Assembly (NCBI RefSeq): GCF_003286085.1
Contig: NW_020825340.1
Location: 1,798,001-1,862,000 of the forward strand
Direction: 5' to 3'
From: Drosophila persimilis
Taxonomy: Eukaryota; Arthropoda; Insecta; Diptera; Drosophilidae
Length of the DNA stretch: 64,000 nucleotides
A program made the translations under genes and the position numbers. Every line of letters starts with the position of its first letter. Positions within the stretch are counted from its first letter, which is position 1. The notes beneath the pieces are model-generated. The model made no database searches and was not told where the DNA came from. It worked only from the letters and a program-made list of their open reading frames with translations. Of the stretch, positions 1 to 10,331 are shown in pieces.

Positions 1-1131
1 CACCTTGGCCCCTGCCTCCCCCTGTAATCAGCATAGATTCGCAGATTTTCCGCTCAACGGAAGCATTTAATGAAGCGGAAATCGCTGCCAGGCGACACAT
101 CACTCACAGACGGCTCCAAGGTGATGTGGATGCCCCTGCTAGATGCTGCCGATGATTGCCTCCCGGCCCTTGGGTAAATAGTTAGTGTCAAAACCGACAA
201 ATATTTACAGGCAAACATTTCGTATTACGTTTGCGTCTCTCCTTTTCCTTCTCCAGCCCCCAGCCACCAGCCCCCAGCCCTCAGGACTTGTCCAAATTGA
301 TGGGCCTTCGAGGCTCGGGTCCCGCCCCCTCCCCCCAATCACCCTCCTTTTCAATCTGGCAAATGGTCGACGCAATAAAAATTTAAATATCTATCTTGGA
401 TATTTAAAATACTTACTTACCATCCATCCAGATGGCAAATGGGTAAATGGTAAATGGCAGGCGGTGCGGGGCTTAACGCGATTTTGGTTTACGCGGCGAA
501 AATTGTGTTCGCGCAACGGCTTAAGACCAAATTACATTGTTTTTAACACTTCATTAAGAATGGGCCGTGGGCCGTGGGCCGTGGGCTGGGGGCTGGGGGC
601 TGGTATAGCCGTTCCACCGCTCTGCAGCGATTCAAAGGATACGCGGCAATGCACATCCGCTTCCTGTGACGCATGTGTGTTTGCCCAGCCAGCGCAGCAG
701 CTGGGCAAAGTCATTAAAAACTGTTCGCCTAGGCAAAATATAAAAAAATCATATATGTATGTATGCAGTGCGATCCGGGACCTAAAAAATTGCATATTAG
801 TGCAGAAAAGCTAGATAAAGAGGGATAAAGGGGGAGGGGTTCCAGGGTATGGGCATGGGACTGTCTGCCGAGCGGCTTAAGTGTCATTGTTCACACAGAG
901 AGAGAGAGAGGGAGGGAGAGAGGGAGAGAGAGAGAGGCACATTTAACATTTTCATTTAGGGCCCCACCCATGAATATTCATAGTTTTTATCCAAAAAGAG
1001 AGGCATCGTATACTTACTTTAGTGCTATGCTGCTCATGATCCCCTTTTTAGCAGCGGAAACAGTCGGGGGACTTGGGATGGGATAAAAATGTATATTTAA
1101 ATTGATAAATCGATACCTTTTACGTTTATAG
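1..1131 (+). other. Grd: Intron of Grd (upstream exons lie outside the window)
   Basis: No exon of the receptor is recognisable here. The first visible coding exon opens at 1132 and needs one base carried over from an exon further upstream, so this stretch is best read as intron. It contains a GA/GGGA purine run near 896-937 and short GTGGGCCGTGGGC-type repeats near 561-602. An open frame across 185-814 has no family resemblance and low-complexity content. Confidence 0.6.
896..937. repeat. GA-rich simple repeat
   Basis: Nearly pure purine run built of GAGA and GGGA units inside a Grd intron. It could bind GAGA factor, but nothing else in the sequence supports a regulatory role. Confidence 0.8.
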
Positions 1132-4100
1132 GACCACCAGCCACTGTAGAAGTGGACATAATGGTTCGAAGTATGGGACCAATATCAGAAGTCGATATGG
1201 TAAGTGAATCCTACAAAAGAATCGTAAATCTCTTAAGTCTATAGTCTATAATCAATACCTTTTTGACCTTCATTGATCGAAAGTCAAGGAGAAAGAATCA
1301 GAGAGAGTGAAGCGAGTCAACATTGCATTCCCCTCTGCTCTGCTCCTAACAAATCAATTTGCATCCACCATTTACCATCCTACAGCTCAGCTTTTCCTTT
1401 CCTTTCTTTTCTTTTCTTTCTTATATAACTGATTTTCCCGTTGGTTTGTCTCTGCTTCCGTCACCGTCTCCATTGCAGACCTACTCAATGGATTGTTATT
1501 TTCGCCAATCCTGGGTGGATAAACGTCTCGCATTCGAAGGCGCCCAGGACACGCTGGCGTTGAGCGTCTCGATGCTGAAGCGGATATGGAAGCCGGATAC
1601 GTACTTTTACAATGGCAAGCAGAGCTATTTACACACGATTACCACGCCGAACAAGTTTGTGCGGATCTACCAGAACGGACGCGTCCTGTACTCCAGCCGT
1701 CTGACAATTAAAGCCGGCTGCCCCATGAATCTGGCCGACTTTCCCATGGACATACAGAAGTGTCCTCTGAAATTTGGCTCATGTGAGTATCCCCCAAAAC
1801 CAGACCCAGCCCCAGTCCCAGCCCGCAGAGGAGATGGTGGTGCCGCAAAGGGTTCAGTGGTGCTGTGTGAGACTTTTGTTTTATAGCATAATTATGCATA
1901 ATTGCTGCTTGTTGGCGCTTTGATGTGATTTGTTCTCGCTGCTTGGCTGCTTGGCTGCTTGGCTGCTTCTTAGGCAAAAGTCCCCGCTGGCTCTATTGTT
2001 GGCCACTTGTTGGGACTCGAGGACATGCGGCAAGGACCACACGGCACATATGGATCACATCATATGCGGGGATAGTACTTACTCGTCTGTGTGTGTGGGT
2101 GGGTGGGGGGGTACTACGAGTACCAGTATGCTGAATGCCATGACATTGCAATGGATTGGATTGGATTGGATTGAATTGGCGACAAGAAATGTGAAGTGAA
2201 ATGGCTTTGAAATGAACAAAGAGAAGGGGCGGCGGGGCGGGTATTGAAGTAGTTGCCAAGGAATTAGTTTAACAAAGGAGCCACGGATAAGATATACTTG
2301 GAGATAGACCCCCCTTTGAGTATATAAATATTCTGGATTTTTGGCAGAATTTCATTTTGCTTGCTTGCTTAAAGCCACACAGTTTTTATTTTTAATTAAA
2401 GAAATAATAATTCTAGCAATAAATCTTTCAAGCAACCTGCAATCAGGCCGAAATTACCATACATATTCCCTGTTACGTTGTCGCCTCCCTAACCTTTTGA
2501 CCTGTTCTGTCCTGTTCTGTTCTTGCTCTCCGTGCGCCTGACATTTTCATTATTCCATTCTCGCAACAACAACAAAAATACAGTCATTTTGATGAATTTT
2601 CATCACATTTCCTCTGGCATTCATATGCTAAATGGAAAATCTACAGAAAAAAGGCATCTTTGAAGCTACAAATCTACTATTTAAATATTTTTGGCAACAA
2701 TTTGGGTTGTTCCACCCATCCAGCGCCTTCCGTTCTCCCTTTCCTTACTTTCCTTCTACTAACTGCCTTTGGAGCTTATCGCAAATGAACAATCCTCTCG
2801 GTGCTGCTTCTCCTGCTCCATCTTCCCGCCTAGAAATGTATTATTACTTCCGATTTCTTGTGAATAATGTTGGATGCAGTCAAGAATTCAATTACCCCCC
2901 TCTCTGGCGGCAATCTCTTCCCCTTCATCCTTGCCCCTGCCACATTGCCTGCCACTTAATGTTGACAATTTCCCATTCGATTTGGGGAGCGGGACGTGGG
3001 GCCCAAGAGTATATGCGGATTGGTGTCGGGGGAGGGGCTGGGGGTCCAGGTAAACCATTCAAATGGTATGGCCCCCACAGATGGCGCAATGTTTGGCAAT
3101 TTGTGCATTTTGGAGAAGCAGCAAAATAAAATAGCGCCACATACGTGTGAGAGTGATAGATTTGGTGGAGAAGGCGAGTGGGAGAGGAGGAGTGGAGGAG
3201 AGGTGGAGGTTAGAGGAGATAGCAGTAGAGAGCAAAGGAGTGGGGTCCTGTGAATGATTGGATACCAGAGATGCTCAGATTCCGGTAAAGAGTACTCGTT
3301 ACACAGTAGCTCCACTGAGGCTCCATGGCAGTGCAAGCTGTGAGGAGAGTGACAGCTAAGTACTACACCCAGAGAAAAAAGCACTGAAATTGTTACATTT
3401 CCACCTAGATGAATATATTTCCATTCAATACGTACGTTTACGTTTATCTCACTAACCCAGTGGAAATTTTAAAAGTACATTTCTTCATTTATACCAATAT
3501 ATGAACATATGTTTTTAATTTGAATATATTTCGTATTTAAATTAAACATTTTTCTATTTAAATCAAACATTTTTCTATTCAAACAAAATATATTTTCTAC
3601 AAATTAAACATATTATGTTTATTTTAAAATGTTTTACATTTTGATTAAATGAACAAATTTTTTAATAACTTTATGCTTAAATCAAAAAAAAATCAAATTT
3701 ATTCCGAGTGGTTTTTCACTTCCCTTTTTCTCTGAGTGTAGAAAATACAAAGTAAAGTTGCTCCCCTTAAAGCTTTAAAAAAACTAAAATCACATTTTTA
3801 GAAATTTTATTCAACTCACGTAAAAATCACCAAAAATCACTGGTCCCCTGCATTGCCACTGAACTCTGCCTGACACCACCACCACCAGCACCACCAGCAC
3901 CACCCACTTCGCTTAATTGACATTTTGGGCGGAATCACAAATCGAATCGAAACGAAACGAAACACTTCCCCGTTAACAAAAATAAACAAAAAACAGTTGG
4001 CTACACCACGTCCGATGTCATCTATCGGTGGAACAAGGAGCGCCCGGCCGTCGCCATAGCGGAGGACATGAAGTTGTCCCAGTTCGATTTGGTCGACTGT

Positions 4101-5422
4101 CCGGCTGGCAATTTGACGGATATTGTGTATAAGGCGGCGGCACCGACGCCGCCGCAACGGCCCTACAACAACAAGGACCTGTCCCACGCAGGACGGCCCA
4201 AGCCGACCGGCAAGACGCTGACCACATTCGCGGGACCAGGGGCAAAGAATCAGCACGTGCGCGGCACCGGACTGAAGCTGGACAAGGGTGCCTTTGGGAC
4301 GGGACGCGACGCGGCCGGGGCACCGCCCACCAATGTGGGGAGCATCACCCTGGAGACGCACCATCCATGTAGGTCCATGTGGGATAGCGGCAAAACGGGG
4401 GAGGGACTCCCCGCTCTAACCTGTGTATATTCTCTGCTCTGCTTGCAGCGGAGTACTCCATGCTGATGGTGAACTTTCACCTGCAGCGGCACATGGGAAA
4501 CTTCCTCATCCAGGTGTACGGGCCCTGCTGCCTGCTGGTGGTCCTCAGCTGGGTCTCCTTCTGGCTGAACCGGGAGGCCACCGCGGACAGGGTGTCGCTG
4601 GGCATCACCACGGTGCTGACGATGACCTTCCTCGGACTGGAGGCGCGCACCGACCTGCCCAAGGTGCCGTATCCGACGGCCCTTGACTTTTTTGTGTTCC
4701 TCTCGTTCGCCTTCATCTTCGCCACGATCCTGCAGTTCGCCGTGGTCCACTACTTCACCAAATATGGCTCCGGCGAGTGCTACTTCATCATCGAGGAGAT
4801 GGACTCCGACTCGGCCGAAACGGAGACGGAAGCCCCCTCCGATTTCCGGGACAGCACCGAGTCCAAGATCTACGAGGTGATACCCCTCTCCATGTGCACC
4901 ATCGACATGCACCCCCCCTCCGCGGGCAGCAGTCGCCTCGGCATGCTGTCCTCCAAGCGTGGCGCCACACGCAACCGCCGTCACGTACCGTGGACACTAA
5001 AGCTCCCCAGCTGCTTCGACTGGCGGCGAAGGATGACCCCACACACGCACTCGCACTACTCCTCCTCCGACGAGGAGGAGGACGACGAACAGACCCAGCT
5101 GAGGGCTCACGAGGCGGGACCCTCCACATCCGCAGCGGCAGCCGCGGCCGCAGCAGCAGCGGCAGCCGCGGCGGCGGCGGCAACAGCCGCCCAAAGCAGT
5201 CCGCCCCATGTGGGCCGCCGACGGATGTCCTACTACCGGCGCGAAGAGATGGAGGCACGCCGCAAGGGTAAGCGCACGCCGCAGTACAACTCCGTCTCGA
5301 AGATCGATCGCGCCTCGCGCATCGTCTTCCCGCTGCTGTTCTTCCTGATCAATGTGTTCTACTGGTACGGCTACCTGTCCAGGAGCGCCCGCATCCTGGC
5401 CAACACGCAACCGAGCACCTGA
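1132..5422 (+). CDS. Grd: Ligand-gated ion channel subunit GRD (Cys-loop family), 3' part
   Basis: Exons 1132..1199, 1479..1782, 3997..4368 and 4449..5422 join in frame into about 572 residues; the signal peptide and first part of the extracellular domain lie upstream. The protein is a GABA/glycine-receptor-like subunit acting in the neuronal plasma membrane. Seen: the 13-residue Cys loop (CPMNLADFPMDIQKC), four membrane segments, a large M3-M4 loop, and stop TGA at 5420. Between the Cys loop and M1 there is an insertion of about 75 Pro/Gly/Lys-rich residues, the known hallmark that separates Grd from Rdl and Lcch3. M2 reads TADRVSLGITTVLTM, with Asp where chloride channels carry PAR. The M3-M4 loop has a run of 17 alanines. 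The 3' UTR ends near an AATAAA at 6259. Identity is strong; X-linked CG8916 is the alternative. Confidence 0.9.
1783..3996 (+). other. Grd: Large Grd intron
   Basis: Bounded by a GTGAGT donor at 1783 and a CAG acceptor ending at 3996, joining the Cys-loop exon to the exon that starts FGYTTSDVIYRW. It holds a TGGAT-type short repeat near 2152-2178 and a MITE-like element at 3363-3741. Nothing else is recognisable in it. Confidence 0.75.
3363..3741. mobile_element. MITE-like element with terminal inverted repeats
   Basis: The left end reads CTACACCCAGAGAAAAA. The right end, reverse complemented, reads CTACACTCAGAGAAAAA. The similarity continues with mismatches for about 27 bases (GCACTGAAA against GGGAAGTGAAA). 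The interior is very AT-rich with no open frame, unlike the surrounding intron. Length is about 380 bp. No convincing target-site duplication is visible. Inferred to be a non-autonomous DNA transposon. Confidence 0.6.
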
Positions 5423-5502
5423 TGTTACCTTTTAGCAATTTAGACAGAGTCCTCGAAGAAATCTACAAAGCGATTCAGGAAGCAGACTCATGAACTAAGA
5501 GC

Positions 5503-5606
5503 TGGAGATGGAGATGGAAATGGAGACGGAGACGGAGATGCCTAATGGGTGCCCATTACGAACACGAACACGAACACGAATGGTAATGGTAATGGTAATG
5601 GGAATG
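5503..5606. repeat. Cluster of hexanucleotide tandem repeats in Grd 3' UTR
   Basis: Three consecutive arrays: GGAGAT/GGAAAT/GGAGAC units, then CGAACA units, then GGTAAT units. Each has about three to six copies. Confidence 0.8.
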
Positions 5607-6258
5607 GAGATCGGCAGGAGGTTATTTTGTATATCGGTTCAGATTCAGTTTTCGCTCTTATTCTGATTTGCTACAGACAGAAGACAACGCTTTACAACGA
5701 TTTCTTTACGCTCTAAATTGCTAAAGTAAAACCAAACGAAACTAAAACTTACATATCAGAGGACTCTCTATGTAGGCATTGCATACTACCACAGATATGC
5801 ACATATATCCTGGGATATATCTGCATCTGCATCTGCATCTGTATCTGTGTGCCATGCCAAATCTGTACAGTTAGCCAATAAGTTGCTTCTTTCTTTAATT
5901 TAAGCAATTAATGTTTTAGTTAAGCACTTTACAAGAACCAGCACAGAGCAGTTTTAGTTAGTTTAGTTACAGGGTTTAGTTTTCTCTGCCATAAGAGCTT
6001 TCCCATGGAGGGATATCCAGGTCGGGAAAATCGCTAGGAAATTGCCGTCTCTCTATTGCTATAGGGCCTGGCAGGTAACACGGAGGAGTACAGTACTATT
6101 TTAACGAAATATGAAGCAAATATATATATAGATATATATACATATATACGTAGAAAATATCTTAATGTAAGGAAGTGTTACTTGCCAACAGATCAAATAC
6201 GATTATGTACAATTATGTGTAAAATATGTGAACAGATGCCATACAAACATACATATGT

Positions 6259-6264
6259 AATAAA
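6259..6264 (+). terminator. Grd: Poly(A) signal of Grd
   Basis: AATAAA, about 840 bases after the stop codon and ahead of the next gene on the same strand. Confidence 0.6.
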
Positions 6265-6856
6265 AAGACGAAGAATGAACTTGATTTCGAGTCGATTCAT
6301 ATCACTCTATCACTCACGCCATTTTCCAGGCGGGACATTATGAATGAAGAAACCCATTGGACTGCCGCTGAATGGATGTGTTAATCCTGCTGCACAAACG
6401 CCTATCCTTTCATCGAAGTGCGTTCCGCAGGGCTGTAGCAATGGCAAATGACAGCCACAAAAGCCCCCATTGCCAAGGGGCGTTGGGATGGGCCCTGGCC
6501 ATCTTGCAGTAAATCATCAGCACTCATCGACAGCCACGTGGTTTGCCGCCTCGGGCTCTTGCTCGTCGTATTTGGCTGTTGGGTCCCATGATGTATTTTG
6601 CCCACTGGATGGCAACTGGAGGACAACTGAAATCCAAGTCGCATTATTAATTTTTAGCCAGAGTTGTTTTGAAAAAGAAAGGAACAGCTAGATCTTTTGG
6701 CTTTCAATAATTTCAATTTGGTACGTAGTATGCCGCTGTTTTACAGATCATTCAGTTTCGCAATCGATTATCTCCGACTCAACAGTCAGTTCTAAGCAAA
6801 CCCCGAACACTAACGCCGTCCCAGTAATAACATTTGATGCAAATACAACATACAAT
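6265..6856 (+). other. Spacer and 5' leader of the EFHB-like gene
   Basis: No gene is seen in this stretch. The part just before 6857 probably belongs to the 5' UTR of the next gene. An ATG at 6731 opens a short frame that stops before the main start, so it could act as an upstream ORF. Confidence 0.4.
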
Positions 6857-8489
6857 ATGTCGAACATAGGGCGTTTTGTAGATAGGAATGCCGATATACG
6901 GGCTGCGGGGCTGACGACCTCGTTCGGCGACCTGGTGAGCGTTCCGGATTGCATGCCCTTCACACACCCGTCCGACTTGGCCGAGCAGCTTATGCGGCAG
7001 GAGTGCAGGCGGAGCACGGTCAAGCCACAGAGTAAACGTAACCCGATTGTTCCCAGCGATAGTATGGAGAACATGTTGAACGGAGAAGAAAAGTCCCGTT
7101 TCGTGGCATTCCGTGAGAAGCTGTATGAGGCCATGTATTCGAAGAAGCACCGGTTGGGAAGGATAAGGCCGACACACTCGAAGCCAGAGAGTGTGACCAA
7201 TGATAGCCGCACCTTTGGCATGGCATCGACAGCTTCGGAGCCCTTGTACCCGATTATATTGCCACCGAAGTCCGCAGAGCAGGTCAACCAGGAGTACGCC
7301 GAGTTTCACGATAAACATATCATTAGCCACAATCATTATTTCCCCTCGGAAATTGTCAATCGCAAGTGGGTTTAATAACCGCCCCCCAAGGGCCTCACTA
7401 TACCCCCCCTCACGTCACTTTATCGCACTCCTTTCTGAACTAGATATACACATCCCTTCGATCGGCGAAATACTTTTGGGATGCACTTGGGCACCGACAG
7501 GAATGGAACGCTGGTGAAAAGTGTCTTGAGCCTGTTCGAGGGTCCCGATCTCATTATCAACAAGACCCACAATGACTTTATTGAACGCCACTGCGGCCCT
7601 TTAGGAAAAAAGTACAAGTAAGTGCCGATCTTTACTCGAATACTGCATTGTATCTCTCTCCATATCTATCCATAGACATCCGTATGAGGTGCCAGACATA
7701 ATTCATGGCATTACACATCCATTCGAGTGCGATGCCAAAATGCTGTTCGAAAACATCTCGCCCTGCCTGAACAACGACAGACTGAAGGATGCCTTGAGGT
7801 ACCTGATCGTTTGGCGTCGGAGCCTGCATAAGCGGCCCGACTTCCACATTTACGACCTGTGCTCAGTGCTGCAGAAGAAAGACAAGGAGCTCACGGGCCA
7901 TCTGCCCCTCTCGAAGATCATTGAGACACTGGACCGTCTTCACATTGTGGTGGACACCCAGAAGATGCGTACCGCTCTGAACCACTTCCATTTGATCATC
8001 GACGAGGGCTGTGCCACAGAGCGTGTGAGTTACGAGAAGTTCTGCGATCTGGTCGGCCAACAGGTGCCACTGCCAACGGTGGACAGTCGGTTGCCCTTCC
8101 CGGCTAAGATGTACTGCTTGGATACCACCTACCGCCTGTTCTGCGCCGACCGCAATAAGAAGCCCGTCGAGGGGTTAGTGGAAAAGAAGAAATTTCTGAC
8201 GCACCAAGAGCAGGATGAAGAGAACACACGGGCCAAGGATCTTATTGCCCCCGAGCCGGAGACTTTGTACGGCCTGGGGCCAAGCGACTTCACTCGTCCA
8301 CGGCCCAAGGATCAGATGGAGCGCCTCTTCAAGAATGTCCTCCCCAAAGATGACTTTGAAACGGTTTGGCAGCGAGTGTTGGCAGAGCACAAGGATCCAC
8401 ATGAAATGGTCTCCGTTTACCAGTTTCGGACCGTCTGGAAACGGATACAGGATATTGCTGCCCTGGATTCACGCTACAGCCGCAGTTAA
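6857..8489 (+). CDS. EF-hand family member B (EFHB/CFAP21)-like protein
   Basis: Exons 6857..7365, 7444..7617 and 7676..8489 give 498 residues. The start is the first ATG with an open frame into all exons. The text resembles vertebrate EFHB (a ciliary microtubule inner protein) in several blocks: SEIVNRKYTHPFDRR, DFIERHCGPLGKKYKHPYE, and a C-terminal GPSDFTRPRPKDQMERLFKN segment. Known role of the family: it coats axonemal doublet microtubules, and in vertebrates it also modulates store-operated calcium entry. Any EF-hand loops here are degenerate; the places where they would fall (near KKDKELTGHLPL and IDEGCATERVSY) lack the D-x-D-x-G pattern, so calcium binding is doubtful. It is shorter than the human protein (about 830). 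Expression in testis or sensory neurons is inferred from the family only. Confidence 0.75.
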
Positions 8490-8859
8490 GATTTGGTAAA
8501 AGGTTACAAAAATTTATAAATATTACAAAAAAATGTTACTTTGCATAAATTCGATAAATATATATTGAGAAACATATACTCTATCCAAATGGAACACTCA
8601 ATCTGGTCGATAGGGGTGGCATTGATTGATTGAATTGACTGAAGTAGTGAATAATAGATCGAATTTATCATACCATTGAACCCGAGGGTGCAAAGGTGAT
8701 ACGAACAGTTACTTATCTCTGCCATATACACAAAAAATGTGTTCACATAAATGTGTATGATCGTGAAATAAACTTCGTTGACGTGGCGTTGATAGTCTGA
8801 TAACATATGTATATTGTATGGCCTCGTCCCAATCTACATACTAATGCGATACATTTTGC
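8490..8859. other. Tail-to-tail spacer
   Basis: AT-rich sequence between the end of the EFHB-like gene (+) and the end of a phosphatase gene (-). It probably consists of the two 3' UTRs. No other gene is seen. Confidence 0.5.
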
Positions 8860-10046
8860 CTATAGAAATTGCAGCAGGTCACCCAGTCTTGGTAGATACA
8901 AATCTGGCTGAGGCAGACTGCCGTTCTGCTGCAGGATATCCAGTTGATAGCTGCCAGTCCCGACCAGCAGTGATTGCATGCCACAGTTTCTGGCAAAGGC
9001 GATATCAATTTTCGGGCTACAAAAAGGCGAAATGAGAAAACAGCAACACATTAGACGCTGAATAGATGCGGTAATCCTACTTACCAGTCGCCTATCATCA
9101 GAGTGCGTTCCGGCCGAAGGGCGCCGGACTGAATCAAGGGTTCAAGGACCACGGGACTTGGCTTTCCCATTTCCAAGGCCTCACGGCCCGCACACGCCTC
9201 GATGCCAGCCACAAAGGCAGCAGTGCCGGGAATGCATAAGGCGGGATACTTGTGCACGGCATCTCTGTTGGTAACCAGGAAGGCAGAGCTCCCGTTGCGG
9301 CAGAGGATGTGAGAGGCCCTGGCCATTTTGCAGTAACTGAAGTGTTCATCCCAGCCCACCACAACGGCACCCACATTGTCGGCCGCCTCAGGCTTGGTAA
9401 ACTCTCGCAATGCGAAGTCCTGCCATTTTTCGCCCATGGGCAACGGCTCCTCTTCCCCGGCCCCGTAGCTGTCGATGCCGTTTGCCTGTAGTTCCCTGCC
9501 AATGGCTGCATTGCCCACCACAAAGACCTTGTGCTTGGTGCTGTCGAAGTCTGGAAGCTGTTTCAGATGGTCCACAATGGTGGCCGTGGGCGATATGATA
9601 TGCTGGTCATTTGGCACTTGGAAGCCCAGGCGCTGTGCCCGTTCGAACAGTTCTCTTCGTGTTTTCAGGCCATTGTTGGTAATGAGATAGACACGTTTTC
9701 CGAACTGATTTTGCAGGGCATTCAATACGGCTGCAGCACCCTCGATAGCCGTATCATCCTGCCATATGGTGCCTGTAATTGTAATACGCTTTATTTCTTC
9801 GGCTATTTGAAATTTCAACGGTAACAGAGCCAGCTATCGATAGCGATAACAGCCATTGACATTGAAATCATATGTCATATGAATAAATATAGCACAAGTG
9901 CTGTCTCCCTCTCTCTCTCTCGCTCTCTCTCTGGAATAATTACACTCACCGTCGCCGTCGCTGAGAACCGTGTCAAAGCTGCGTAGCCACTCGCTCACCT
10001 GCTCCCCGGACAGGTCCAACATGTTGATAGTGCCACCCTCCAGCAT
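8860..10046 (-). CDS. HAD-superfamily phosphatase (phosphoglycolate/4-nitrophenyl phosphatase family), copy 1
   Basis: Exons (transcript order) 10046..9950, 9772..9085 and 9016..8860 give 313 residues. The start is the ATG at 10046; an earlier GTG in the same frame is not used. The family hydrolyses 2-phosphoglycolate and related small phosphates in the cytosol. Motifs: nucleophile and acid/base in LSDGDGTIW (Asp30, Asp32), motif II LITNNG, and the motif III Lys in EMGKPSP. Motif IV, GDCPKID, is interrupted by the second intron after GDC. The cap domain lies between motifs II and III. The tandem neighbour at 10332-11544 has the same exon-1 boundary and about the same length, so the pair is a duplication; it looks like the CG5567/CG5577 group of D. 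melanogaster. The usual motif I residue between the two Asp is Cys; here it is Gly. All catalytic residues are present. Confidence 0.88.
9835..9842. promoter_or_regulatory. DRE (TATCGATA) inside intron 1 of phosphatase copy 1
   Basis: Perfect palindromic DREF site within a longer CTATCGATAG. It lies in the first intron rather than upstream of the gene, so it might serve an internal promoter or be fortuitous. Confidence 0.45.
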
Positions 10047-10331
10047 TTTTCGTAAGTAACCGTAACCGCTCACGGAACTGTTTGCGACTCGACTAAATCA
10101 GCGGTGCGGCCGAGCGATTGCCATCTCACTTTGGCCCATGGAGCTACACTGCGCTTGCTCGGGCATATCTGTTTGGTAGCGTTGCTTGGAAAACTGTTTG
10201 TCGAGTCGACGTGTGTTTAAATATTTTATTTTTGGTAATATAAATTGTACTATTAATTTCTGTTCGTTTGTAGATATTTCCTGCCCCCCGAGGTGTTGCA
10301 TTGATACATTTATGCATATGTACATTCACAT

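Larger units (their letters stand above)
5423..6264 (+). other. Grd: Grd 3' UTR
   Basis: Sequence after the Grd stop. It contains short tandem arrays (GGAGAT/GGAGAC, CGAACA, GGTAAT and ATCTGC units) between about 5503 and 5850. It ends at a good AATAAA at 6259-6264. No other gene is visible in it. Confidence 0.6.

Noticed and set aside
185..814. 209-codon open frame before Grd exons
   Set aside because: Lacks domain resemblance, is made partly of short repeats, and lies in what must be a Grd intron.
10047..10073. Upstream start for phosphatase copy 1
   Set aside because: The codon is GTG, not ATG; the ATG at 10046 has a strong context.
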